Positions 33,563 through 40,973 of a stretch of 64,000 nucleotides of DNA are shown here, piece by piece. Each line of letters starts with the position of its first letter. The first letter of the stretch is position 1. The DNA is from Polynucleobacter yangtzensis (GTDB taxonomy: Bacteria > Pseudomonadota > Gammaproteobacteria > Burkholderiales > Burkholderiaceae): contig NZ_LOJI01000007.1 of NCBI RefSeq assembly GCF_001595965.1, forward strand, positions 1 through 64,000, read 5' to 3'. Made by a program: the position numbers and the translations under genes. The notes under the pieces were generated by a model, which worked only from the letters and a program-made list of their open reading frames with translations, was not told where the DNA came from and ran no database searches.

Positions 33563-33784
33563 TTAAAGCTTTGTAGTTTCGTAGTACTTACGCATATGCG
33601 CAGTAATTTGCTGCCCATCATGATTTGGCTTTACTGTGCTGCCAATTTCTTGCATCACCGCTTTACCAACTGAAGTTTGAGAAGCCACCGCAACAGCGCC
33701 AACAGTGGCACCTGCGCCAATAAAAAATTTACGGCGTGATGGTTTGTTTTCTTCGCTTAAAGCAACATTTGTTTTAGTGCTCAT
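33563..33784 (-). CDS. Formate dehydrogenase region Tat-target protein
   Basis: The product has 73 residues. A Tat signal (PSRRKFFIGAGATVGAVAVAS at residues 15-35) is followed by a short tail with KPNHDGQQITAHMRKYYETTKL. This agrees with the small Tat-target family found beside formate dehydrogenases (TIGR02811 by memory). It is usually upstream of fdhA, as here (55 bases). Its function is unproven; it may chaperone or structurally complete the enzyme. TTAGGAG lies before its ATG, and a perfect FNR-type site lies 23 bases from the start. Confidence 0.85.
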   Translation of the reverse strand: MSTKTNVALSEENKPSRRKFFIGAGATVGAVAVASQTSVGKAVMQEIGSTVKPNHDGQQITAHMRKYYETTKL

Positions 33785-33807
33785 GGCTTGCTCCTAATTA
33801 GTTTTTA

Positions 33808-33821
33808 TTGATTTTGATCAA
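33808..33821. promoter_or_regulatory. FNR/Crp-type binding site upstream of formate dehydrogenase genes
   Basis: TTGATTTTGATCAA is a perfect match to the FNR consensus TTGAT-N4-ATCAA. It lies in the 115-base gap between the TorD-like gene and the Tat-target gene, about 30 bases from the latter's ATG. This close spacing fits a site overlapping the promoter, so it may repress or act on a transcript start nearer the gene. Confidence 0.72.
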
Positions 33822-33899
33822 GTGTAATTGGTAATTGCATTTTTCGCATATCTTCATATCGAAATACGTATAAGGCTTACCCCCTATTGCGGTGCAGCA

Positions 33900-34550
33900 T
33901 TAAATCATGTCAAAGCCCTGTCCCTCGATAGCCAGGAATTCTCTGGTTAACGCGGCAACCGGGTGATACAAATGCATCTCCGGAATATCTTGTATTGCAT
34001 CGCACAATTCGTCATACCAGGGACGAATGTGCTCATTGAAAAAAACCCTTTGATTTGTAAGATTGGAGATTTCCACATCATCCCCAGCTATGAGGTATCG
34101 CATCACTTCGCAAAGCGCTGAGATGTGGTCCTCTGTTTCGGTAATTTCTTCTGCCGCTTCGAGTCCAAACTCTTGCAAAGCCCTGCGGATATTGACCAAA
34201 GGCTTCTCATTTAAGTGGCCAGCCATATAAAAGGATCCGTTCAACACCACATTAGGCTTGCCTACGCTTATGAAATTCAAGTCAAACTCCTCGTGCCAGG
34301 CTTTGGCGGGATTGTTTTTGGCAACCTCAACTACATCCATCCAAACCTTTGCCAAGGGAGCCTCGTCAGTAGCGTCATGTTGATCGGCCGTAGCAGCGAT
34401 TTGATCTAAGAGCTCTTGATCTGGTGGTGACTGAAAAAACTGGGCAATCAGGCCATATAAATCAGCTCTTGCTAAATCCTCTGGTAATCCAACATCCCCC
34501 ACTTCAGCTATTAAATTTTCTTTTGCAACTTCTTTAGAGGTTTCACTCAT
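33900..34550 (-). CDS. TorD/DmsD-family chaperone for the formate dehydrogenase
   Basis: The protein has 216 residues. It is mainly helical with the E-RADLYGLIAQFF segment, the AWHEEFDLNFIS motif (similar to the Y/F-N-L-F region of TorD proteins) and FFNEHIRPWYDELC...HLYHPVAALTREFL near the C-terminus. Such cytoplasmic chaperones bind the Tat signal of molybdoenzymes until the cofactor is inserted. Its position just upstream of the Tat-target and alpha-subunit genes fits fdhA as client. The start overlaps the polyferredoxin gene by 8 bases. Confidence 0.85.
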   Translation of the reverse strand: MSETSKEVAKENLIAEVGDVGLPEDLARADLYGLIAQFFQSPPDQELLDQIAATADQHDATDEAPLAKVWMDVVEVAKNNPAKAWHEEFDLNFISVGKPNVVLNGSFYMAGHLNEKPLVNIRRALQEFGLEAAEEITETEDHISALCEVMRYLIAGDDVEISNLTNQRVFFNEHIRPWYDELCDAIQDIPEMHLYHPVAALTREFLAIEGQGFDMI

Positions 34551-36636
34551 GTTCTTTTTTCACCATATCTACCACTCGACAATCACTACACATCTTTAAT
34601 CGATCCATTGCCGCTCCAGCAAATGCCCCGTGTGTACCTAACTTTGTCAGCATCAAATCAACCATCTTGAGCGTTCCGAAAACTTTGCCGCAACTAATGC
34701 AATGAAAGGGTTGAGTTTCATTCAGAGTTACCTTTTGCTTACGCTGCTCTACAGTCCGCAAACGAGGGGCAAGAGTTAATGCATGCTCTGGGCAGGTTTG
34801 CGCACAAATTCCGCATTGAACGCACTGCTTTTCAATAAAGGAAAGGATGGGCTCATCAGGATTATCTAAAAGTGCGCCTTCAGGGCAACTGCTTACGCAA
34901 GACATACACAAGGTACAAGCATCTTTGTTGATCGTCAGTCCGCCTAACAATGAGGATGATGGAAGTGCAACACCCACTTCAGGCAAAGGTGTTTTAGCTT
35001 GCTTTTGTAAGTGCTCCAGAACTGCTTCGAGCGTTTCTCGCTTCTGATTCGACAAGCCCATGCTTGTGGGAGTGCAAATTGAATTTAGTGAGCCGCGTTG
35101 ACGCAATGCACCCATTGCCTTCGATACCGTTGATAAATCATCGGTGGAGCTTGCCAATATCAAATGAATTCGCTCATCAAATCCATATGCTTTGAGAATA
35201 CTATTCGCTAATCCTGCCTGCTCTTCGAGAGTAGATCGGTATGCCGGATCTTCATCCCCGCTTAGCAACAAAATGACTTCAGCAAAACCATAGGACAACG
35301 CACCTAGCCACAAGTCCAAACCAGTCGAGGCAATGTGCTCAATACCATAAGGGATAACAAATGCTGGAAGGCCTTCAAACTGCTTTGGCATGATGTGCGA
35401 GGATCTACCCAAGCCATCAATCATTTGAGTACCAGCTTTTAGAGTGTGCAATAGCAAACTAGGTGCCATAGCTTGATTGATCTTTTTAGCTTCAGCTGTA
35501 AATATATTCGCTACTGTTTTTAATTCTTTACCCTGATGAGAAACACTCGGATAGTTGTAGCTCATGGCACCAGATGGGCAGGAGTTAGCACAAGCGCCAC
35601 AGCCCATACATAGATTTGGGTTTACTTCTACAGAGCCCTGACCATTTTTAAAGATGGAACCAATAGCGCCGGTTGAGCAAACATCAATACAAGCACTACA
35701 ACCGACTTTGCCGTTGCGACCATGCGCGCAAACCTTTTCGTTATAAGTAAAGTATTTGGGCTTTTCAAACTCACCCACCATCTCGGTTAATTGATTAACT
35801 GCGAGCGCTTGATCGAGAGGATCATTGCCGGGAGCAAAATAACCCTGCGGAGTCTGACTCATGCGCATTTTTGGATCAGTACGTAAATCCAAAATCAAAT
35901 CGAATTCAGAATTGCGTCCGCGTTCTTTTCGATCAAATGAGATAGCGCCAATACCAGCACAGGCAGTAACGCAGTCGCGATGAGATTTACATTTGTTCAA
36001 ATTAATCTGGAAGGAGAGGTCAATAGCGCCCTCAGGACAAACCTCAACGCAAGCACCACAGCGGGTACACATCTCTGGATCAATTGGATTTTGCAGATCC
36101 CAGTCCACCGAAAAGTTACCGAGATATCCGTCTAGCTTTGTAACAGCGCCGGTGTAGATCGGGTAGCTTCTATTGAGTGGCAAATCGCCAGGCTCAGTAC
36201 ATAGAACGGATACATCCAAAGCAGAGCTTAATTTTTCTGCCCATGGAATTGCTTGAGATCCTGCACCAATAATCAACAACCTGCCCTGGCTTTCATAATT
36301 CACCACTGAAACTGGATCAGCCTCAGGCATATCAGCTAAAGCTAGCAGCGCAGCAATCTTGGGTCCCGATGTTTTTGCTTCTTGCGTCCATCCTGCAACT
36401 TCACGGATATTTACAAAACGTAATGGGGCAACGAGAGGTTTCTCAGCCTGATCCGCTAACTCACCAAATAGCGCAGCCTCTTGTGTACACGCCACCACTA
36501 CAGAATCTGAGCCCTCCAGAGCCTTCAAAAAGGATCCGACCTCTTGCCTACACAAAGAAGTGTGCATCGGCACGCCGAGTGCTTTTGCATCCAAAGGCAT
36601 GGTGCTATTACAGTTACAGACTAATTTTTGACTCAT
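34543..36636 (-). CDS. Large polyferredoxin of the formate dehydrogenase cluster
   Basis: The protein has 697 residues. Six Cys-rich motifs can be seen. CTRCGACVEVCP begins near residue 190 and CKSHRDCVTAC near 216. CSACIDVCS follows, then CMGCGACANSCP, CTLCMSCVSSCP and CVQCGICAQTCP. A further CISCGK...CSDC pair closes the C-terminus. An N-terminal section before the clusters includes a Rossmann-like GRLLIIGAGSQAI. It might carry electrons from formate to cytoplasmic acceptors. It is conserved beside fdh in betaproteobacteria by memory, but I do not know a proven function. Confidence 0.85.
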   Translation of the reverse strand: MSQKLVCNCNSTMPLDAKALGVPMHTSLCRQEVGSFLKALEGSDSVVVACTQEAALFGELADQAEKPLVAPLRFVNIREVAGWTQEAKTSGPKIAALLALADMPEADPVSVVNYESQGRLLIIGAGSQAIPWAEKLSSALDVSVLCTEPGDLPLNRSYPIYTGAVTKLDGYLGNFSVDWDLQNPIDPEMCTRCGACVEVCPEGAIDLSFQINLNKCKSHRDCVTACAGIGAISFDRKERGRNSEFDLILDLRTDPKMRMSQTPQGYFAPGNDPLDQALAVNQLTEMVGEFEKPKYFTYNEKVCAHGRNGKVGCSACIDVCSTGAIGSIFKNGQGSVEVNPNLCMGCGACANSCPSGAMSYNYPSVSHQGKELKTVANIFTAEAKKINQAMAPSLLLHTLKAGTQMIDGLGRSSHIMPKQFEGLPAFVIPYGIEHIASTGLDLWLGALSYGFAEVILLLSGDEDPAYRSTLEEQAGLANSILKAYGFDERIHLILASSTDDLSTVSKAMGALRQRGSLNSICTPTSMGLSNQKRETLEAVLEHLQKQAKTPLPEVGVALPSSSLLGGLTINKDACTLCMSCVSSCPEGALLDNPDEPILSFIEKQCVQCGICAQTCPEHALTLAPRLRTVEQRKQKVTLNETQPFHCISCGKVFGTLKMVDLMLTKLGTHGAFAGAAMDRLKMCSDCRVVDMVKKEHE

Positions 36637-36647
36637 GCGCTATCTTC

Positions 36648-37226
36648 TTAAGTTTTTTTCTGTTCAGGCTCAGTCGAAGCATCTTTAGGGGCCTCGTCCA
36701 ACTGGGCGGAGAGATTTGGTTGTTTGGATGTTAAATCACTTTGCTTTTGTGCATCCAAAGCGCCAGCCTCCAACTCAGGATTAGAGGCCTGAATCTCGGT
36801 TTGTCGAGAATCTGTGGTTACCTCTTTAGCAGAGTCATCAGCAGTCTTGCTGAAAAGATTCAGCATATCGCTCTGCACCATTCTTTCAAGCATTCCTGGC
36901 GGCAGTGGATCTGGTTTACTGTAATCATCAATATAGATGTCTAGACCATCCATGATGTTGAAATGGGGGTCTGTGAACATTTTCTTTAAAGCAGCCTGTT
37001 GAACAGTAGGATCGACATCCGGCTTCATAAAGGCAGAAAAATCGGGGTCAAAGCGATCGATCTTTGCAACATCGTCTAACGTAGGTAACGGCGGGGTCTC
37101 CTCTGCAGCTTGCTCAACAGAAGCCACTGGAGTCGCCTCTTTGGGCGCATCAGTTTTGTTCTCTACAGGATCTGCATCTAAACCCGCCTTGCGCTTAGAC
37201 CAACGACCGAGAAACCCGTCAGCCAT
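36648..37226 (-). CDS. DUF3306 protein
   Basis: The product has 192 residues. The opening FLGRWSKRK is the family signature, followed by a disordered Glu/Ala/Pro-rich stretch and the conserved KIDRFDPDFSAFM...VDPTVQQAALKKMF-DPHFN and DGLDIYIDDYS blocks. The tail is low-complexity and acidic. It lies between DUF3305 and the polyferredoxin gene, the usual arrangement near Cys-type formate dehydrogenases. Its start overlaps the DUF3305 stop by one base. Function unknown; probably enzyme assembly. Confidence 0.82.
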   Translation of the reverse strand: MADGFLGRWSKRKAGLDADPVENKTDAPKEATPVASVEQAAEETPPLPTLDDVAKIDRFDPDFSAFMKPDVDPTVQQAALKKMFTDPHFNIMDGLDIYIDDYSKPDPLPPGMLERMVQSDMLNLFSKTADDSAKEVTTDSRQTEIQASNPELEAGALDAQKQSDLTSKQPNLSAQLDEAPKDASTEPEQKKT

Positions 37227-37759
37227 TATTCCTCCGCAGGGCGTTGCGCACCCTTAAATGATGCAGGCTTATGACGCTTTTTAGGCTCTGGATGATATTT
37301 TTCATTTACATACTCTTGTAACCAAGATGCATGTTGCTCACTCATGGGAACCGTATCAACTGACTCTCCACCATCAAGCAAGCGAGCGGCTTCGTTATAA
37401 CTAACGCAAATACGATGTGGAACTGCGAATGATGATTCCGCCTTTGCTAATTCAAGAGATTGCTCGTCAACATAGCGCTCAATATCTTCCTCAAGACGCC
37501 ACATCACAAACCAGCTTGGGGTTGTGGCAGAAACGTTGAGGTAGTAACCCTCAGCCTCATCAGGGAAAAGATCAAGTTCGTAGCCAGTAAATAACCAAGA
37601 CTCTCCCTCGGCATCGCGCCCAAGAAACTGACCAGAAATAGCATTGCTTTGTTTACTATTAAATTGCCCTAAATCAGGCACCACTTCTTGAGGCGCCCAG
37701 CGGTAAGAAACCCATGGGTTATCTATATTTTGTTTACGCATTAATACAGCAAAGCGCAT
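37226..37759 (-). CDS. DUF3305 protein
   Basis: The product has 177 residues. RFAVLMRKQNIDNPWVSYRWAP at the N-terminus and WLFTGYELDLFPDEAEGYYLN, SWFVMWRLEED are the blocks of DUF3305. The C-terminus is basic (KKRHKPASFKGA). These proteins are found with DUF3306 and formate dehydrogenase. A cofactor-transfer role has been supposed, but not shown here. It is translated from the same transcript, 14 bases after mrp. Confidence 0.85.
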   Translation of the reverse strand: MRFAVLMRKQNIDNPWVSYRWAPQEVVPDLGQFNSKQSNAISGQFLGRDAEGESWLFTGYELDLFPDEAEGYYLNVSATTPSWFVMWRLEEDIERYVDEQSLELAKAESSFAVPHRICVSYNEAARLLDGGESVDTVPMSEQHASWLQEYVNEKYHPEPKKRHKPASFKGAQRPAEE

Positions 37760-37773
37760 AAATGTTCAGGGCC

Positions 37774-38862
37774 TTAGGTGTTTTGAACAATAATGTTCGG
37801 AAATTTACTGCTCATATCTTTGGATAGAGTAGCAACACGGATAGCAACCTGTCTAGCAATGCCTTTATAAATCGCGCTAATTGCACCATCAGGGTCTGCA
37901 ACCACTGTAGGACGCCCTGCGTCTGCCTGCTCTCGTATAGATAGATTCAAAGGTAGATCACCCAAGAAATCCACTCCATATTCTTTGCACATCTTTTGGC
38001 CACCGCCAGTACCGAATACATGCTCTTCGTGTCCGCATTTTGTACAGACGTAGGTACTCATATTTTCAATGATGCCAATGATAGGCACGCCTACCTTCTC
38101 AAACATCTTCAGACCTTTGCGAGCATCTAACAACGCAACGTCTTGAGGTGTAGTAACAATCACTGAGCCGGTAACAGGAACTTTTTGCGCCAGCGTTAAT
38201 TGAATATCACCAGTACCTGGTGGCATATCCACAATTAAATAGTCCAAATCACGCCAACGGGTTTGACGAAGCAACTGCTCGAGAGCGGAAGTTACCATCG
38301 GACCACGCCAGACCATTGGGGCATCATCATCAATCAAAAAGCCAATTGAACTTGCCTGCAAGCCATAAGCCTCCATTGGCTCAATCGTATTCTCTTCAAG
38401 AGAGTCTGGTCTACCAGTAATACCTAACATCATTGGCTGACTTGGGCCGTAAATATCTGCGTCCAAAATGCCAACCTGCGCACCCTCGGCCGCTAGAGCT
38501 AAAGCCAAGTTCACTGCTGTTGTGGATTTTCCAACGCCGCCCTTACCGCTAGCAACTGCAATAATATTTTTTACACCCGGCAATAGCTTCACGCCACGTT
38601 GCACTGCATGCGCAACAATTTGACTGGAAATATTGACGCTGACATTTTTAACGCCAGACAATTCTCGTAGGGCGTTAATAACTGATTTGCGAATCGAATC
38701 AAACTGACTTTTGGCTGGATAGCCTAGTACGATGTCTAAAGAAATATCGCCATCTTCTACGCGGAGATTCTTTACATTTTTTGCAGTAACGAAATCAATC
38801 TTAGTATTAGGATCAACTAAGCCTTTGAGTGCTGCCTGGACTAACTCTGGTGTAACCGACAC
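37774..38862 (-). CDS. apbC: Mrp/ApbC iron-sulfur cluster carrier ATPase
   Basis: The protein has 362 residues. An N-terminal MIP18 domain (about 1-85) is followed by the deviant Walker A GKGGVGKST at 105-113, the GDIQLTLAQ-VPVTG segment and the CxxC (CTKC near residue 283) for cluster binding. It is a cytoplasmic P-loop protein that carries Fe-S clusters. The start is GTG with AGGAG six bases ahead. Leftward order places it first in the DUF3305/DUF3306/polyferredoxin transcript, suggesting it loads their Fe-S clusters, though it is also a housekeeping protein. Confidence 0.95.
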   Translation of the reverse strand: MSVTPELVQAALKGLVDPNTKIDFVTAKNVKNLRVEDGDISLDIVLGYPAKSQFDSIRKSVINALRELSGVKNVSVNISSQIVAHAVQRGVKLLPGVKNIIAVASGKGGVGKSTTAVNLALALAAEGAQVGILDADIYGPSQPMMLGITGRPDSLEENTIEPMEAYGLQASSIGFLIDDDAPMVWRGPMVTSALEQLLRQTRWRDLDYLIVDMPPGTGDIQLTLAQKVPVTGSVIVTTPQDVALLDARKGLKMFEKVGVPIIGIIENMSTYVCTKCGHEEHVFGTGGGQKMCKEYGVDFLGDLPLNLSIREQADAGRPTVVADPDGAISAIYKGIARQVAIRVATLSKDMSSKFPNIIVQNT

Positions 38863-38883
38863 AACCTTCTCCTAATATGAATA

Positions 38884-38906
38884 AACCTAGAATGGGATTC
38901 TAGGTT
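38884..38906. terminator. Hairpin between the pit and mrp genes
   Basis: AACCTAGAAT at 38884-38893 and ATTCTAGGTT at 38897-38906 form a perfect 10-base stem around a GGG loop. T-rich DNA follows on the plus strand, and only a short TTTATT on the minus strand. It probably ends the leftward pit transcript, but it may instead lie in the mrp leader. Confidence 0.6.
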
Positions 38907-38991
38907 TTGGTATTTTTCTTAATTAGCGCTAGCTTACTCGTAGCCGCAAATATTTGCTGAAAGAATCCTCAGCTACCCGCAATAAAGCGCT

Positions 38992-40002
38992 TTAGAAAAT
39001 GAGCAGACTCAGATAATAGACCGCCATGGACATGAGCGCAGTTGCTGGAATGGTGAAGATCCACGCCCAAACGATGTTTCCGGCAACCCCCCAGCGAACT
39101 GCACTAGCCCTTTGAGTTGAGCCAACACCCACAATAGCCCCAGTAATCGTATGGGTAGTGGAAACGGGAATGCCAATTGCCGTTGCGGCAAATAAAGTAA
39201 TTGCGCCACCAGTTTCGGCACAGAAACCACCCACTGGCTTAAGCTTAGTGAGCTTCTGCCCCATAGTTTTAACAATGCGCCAGCCACCAAACATCGTGCC
39301 CGCTGCAATAGCGATATAACAAGAAATAATTGTCCATGTAGGTGGCATCTTTGCACTAGCTTCAGCGTAACCAGTGATGATGAGTAAAAGCCAAATAATG
39401 CCGATAGTCTTTTGAGCATCATTACCACCGTGACCTAAGCTATAGGCACTTGCTGAAACTAATTGCAAACGACGGAACCAGCGATCTGTTTTGGCTAAGT
39501 TTGCATTTCGGCAAATCCACGCAACGATCAACATCATTAAAGAGCCGAGCAAGAAGCCAACAAACGGTGAAATGAAGATGAAGGAAACGGTTTTAATGAT
39601 TCCTGACCAAACCAAGCCATCTGTGCCCGCTTTTGGTAATGCAGCGCCAACTAGACCGCCGATCAAAGCATGAGAGGAGCTTGAAGGAATACCGTAATAC
39701 CAAGTAATCACGTTCCAAATAATCGCGCCCACCAAGGCGCCAAAGATCACATGTAAATCAACAGCTGCAGGATGAACAATTCCCTTACCTACAGTTGCAG
39801 CAACACTTAAATGAAAAATGAAGATGGCTAGAAAGTTAAAGAATGCTGCAAATACCACCGCTTGCTGCGGCTTCAAAACTCCAGTGGAAACTACAGTGGC
39901 AATAGAGTTGGCGGCATCATGAAAACCATTCATGAAATCGAATGCAAGCGCTAACGCTACTAAAAGCGCTACAACCCAAAAAGCTACTTCTATCGCTGGC
40001 AA
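38992..40002 (-). CDS. pitA: Inorganic phosphate transporter, PitA family
   Basis: The protein has 336 residues with about ten membrane segments. Conserved PiT motifs occur twice: FDFMNGFHDAANSIATVVSTGVL near the start and SLGHGGNDAQKTIG in the middle, plus GIPSSSSHALIGGL and GIPVSTTHTITGAIVG. This family imports phosphate, often as a metal-phosphate complex, with protons. The start is TTG, with AAGG about 9 bases upstream. It follows the DUF47 gene by 11 bases, as in many bacteria. Confidence 0.92.
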   Translation of the reverse strand: MPAIEVAFWVVALLVALALAFDFMNGFHDAANSIATVVSTGVLKPQQAVVFAAFFNFLAIFIFHLSVAATVGKGIVHPAAVDLHVIFGALVGAIIWNVITWYYGIPSSSSHALIGGLVGAALPKAGTDGLVWSGIIKTVSFIFISPFVGFLLGSLMMLIVAWICRNANLAKTDRWFRRLQLVSASAYSLGHGGNDAQKTIGIIWLLLIITGYAEASAKMPPTWTIISCYIAIAAGTMFGGWRIVKTMGQKLTKLKPVGGFCAETGGAITLFAATAIGIPVSTTHTITGAIVGVGSTQRASAVRWGVAGNIVWAWIFTIPATALMSMAVYYLSLLIF

Positions 40003-40013
40003 CTTAATTCGCC

Positions 40014-40661
40014 TTAAGAGTTTTCAAGAACGATGCCTTCAACCAAATTGGCAACGTCTTCACATTTGTCGGTAACTTCCTCGAGCAGCTCATAAATACG
40101 CTGGCACTTAATGAGTTCGCGCACTTCGATATCTTCGCGAAATAAGCGGGTAATCGCAGTAGATAAAAGGCGATCAGCCCCTGACTCCAAATGATCTATC
40201 TCGTCACAAGTCTTCAAAGCTGCTTTGGCGACCTCTGGATCAGAGATATCTTTTAACGTAGCAACCGCGTTCTTCATACTGATGCAGCACTGATTACACA
40301 GCTCTGCCATTTGCACCATTTCTGGGGTCATTTGCTTTACATCATATAAATGCATTGCCTCAGTACCGTTTTGCAATAAATCGGCTACGTCATCCATCGT
40401 ATTGATGAGTGAAAAAATTTGATCGCGGTCGATCGGGGTAATAAACGTTTTGTGCAAACGACGATGCACTTCTTTTACTACGTCATCGCAAGCATGCTCT
40501 GCTTTATCAACATCTTGTGTGTATTTAGCACGCAGGGCTTCATCGTTGTAGTGCTCGACGAACTTTAAGAAAGATTCGGAGGCGGAGACGATATTGTTAG
40601 CGTGCTCATTAAAAAGCTCGAAGAAATTACCATCGTGAGGCATTAACTTACTGAAGAACAT
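40014..40661 (-). CDS. DUF47 (PhoU-like) Pit accessory protein
   Basis: The protein has 215 residues, all helical. FEEHANNIVSASE-like (FNEHANNIVSASE) and VHRRLHKTFITPIDRDQIFSLINTMDDVADLL are the DUF47 signature. Glu and Asp bundles resemble the metal-binding clusters of PhoU. It is encoded directly upstream of pitA with an AAAGGA ribosome-binding site and is expected to modulate phosphate uptake. Confidence in the family is high; the exact role is inferred. Confidence 0.9.
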   Translation of the reverse strand: MFFSKLMPHDGNFFELFNEHANNIVSASESFLKFVEHYNDEALRAKYTQDVDKAEHACDDVVKEVHRRLHKTFITPIDRDQIFSLINTMDDVADLLQNGTEAMHLYDVKQMTPEMVQMAELCNQCCISMKNAVATLKDISDPEVAKAALKTCDEIDHLESGADRLLSTAITRLFREDIEVRELIKCQRIYELLEEVTDKCEDVANLVEGIVLENS

Positions 40662-40727
40662 AAATCACGATCCTTTAGGAACAAAAACTGCGGGTTTTGT
40701 TAGGTTTGATGACATTCTAAACAATTG

Positions 40728-40922
40728 CTATTTAGCAACTGGAAAGCCAGCGTCTGTTATAAGCTGACCGGCCTGCGCTTCAGATAATGTCGTTTCTAGT
40801 TTGACAGTCTGGCTTGCCAAGTCGACCTGAACTTTAGCTTGAGGGTCCTGAGCCTGAATTGCTCTCGTGACTGCATTAATACAGCCTCCACAAGTCATCC
40901 CAGATACTTTTAAAGTCAACAT
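40728..40922 (-). CDS. copZ: Copper chaperone, heavy-metal-associated (HMA) domain
   Basis: The product has 64 residues from ATG 40922 (the frame extends further upstream with no support). SGMTCGGC supplies the MxCxxC copper site, and the rest is a betaalphabeta-betaalphabeta HMA fold with AVTRAIQAQDP and IT-AGF. It hands Cu(I) to CopA. The gene is divergent from copA across a 51-base gap, so they probably share a regulatory region. No clear CueR operator could be picked out there. Confidence 0.9.
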   Translation of the reverse strand: MLTLKVSGMTCGGCINAVTRAIQAQDPQAKVQVDLASQTVKLETTLSEAQAGQLITDAGFPVAK

Positions 40923-40973
40923 ATAGGCCTTTTTGATGTAATTACGGCTTGCATGCAGTAGATTATCTTCTAT

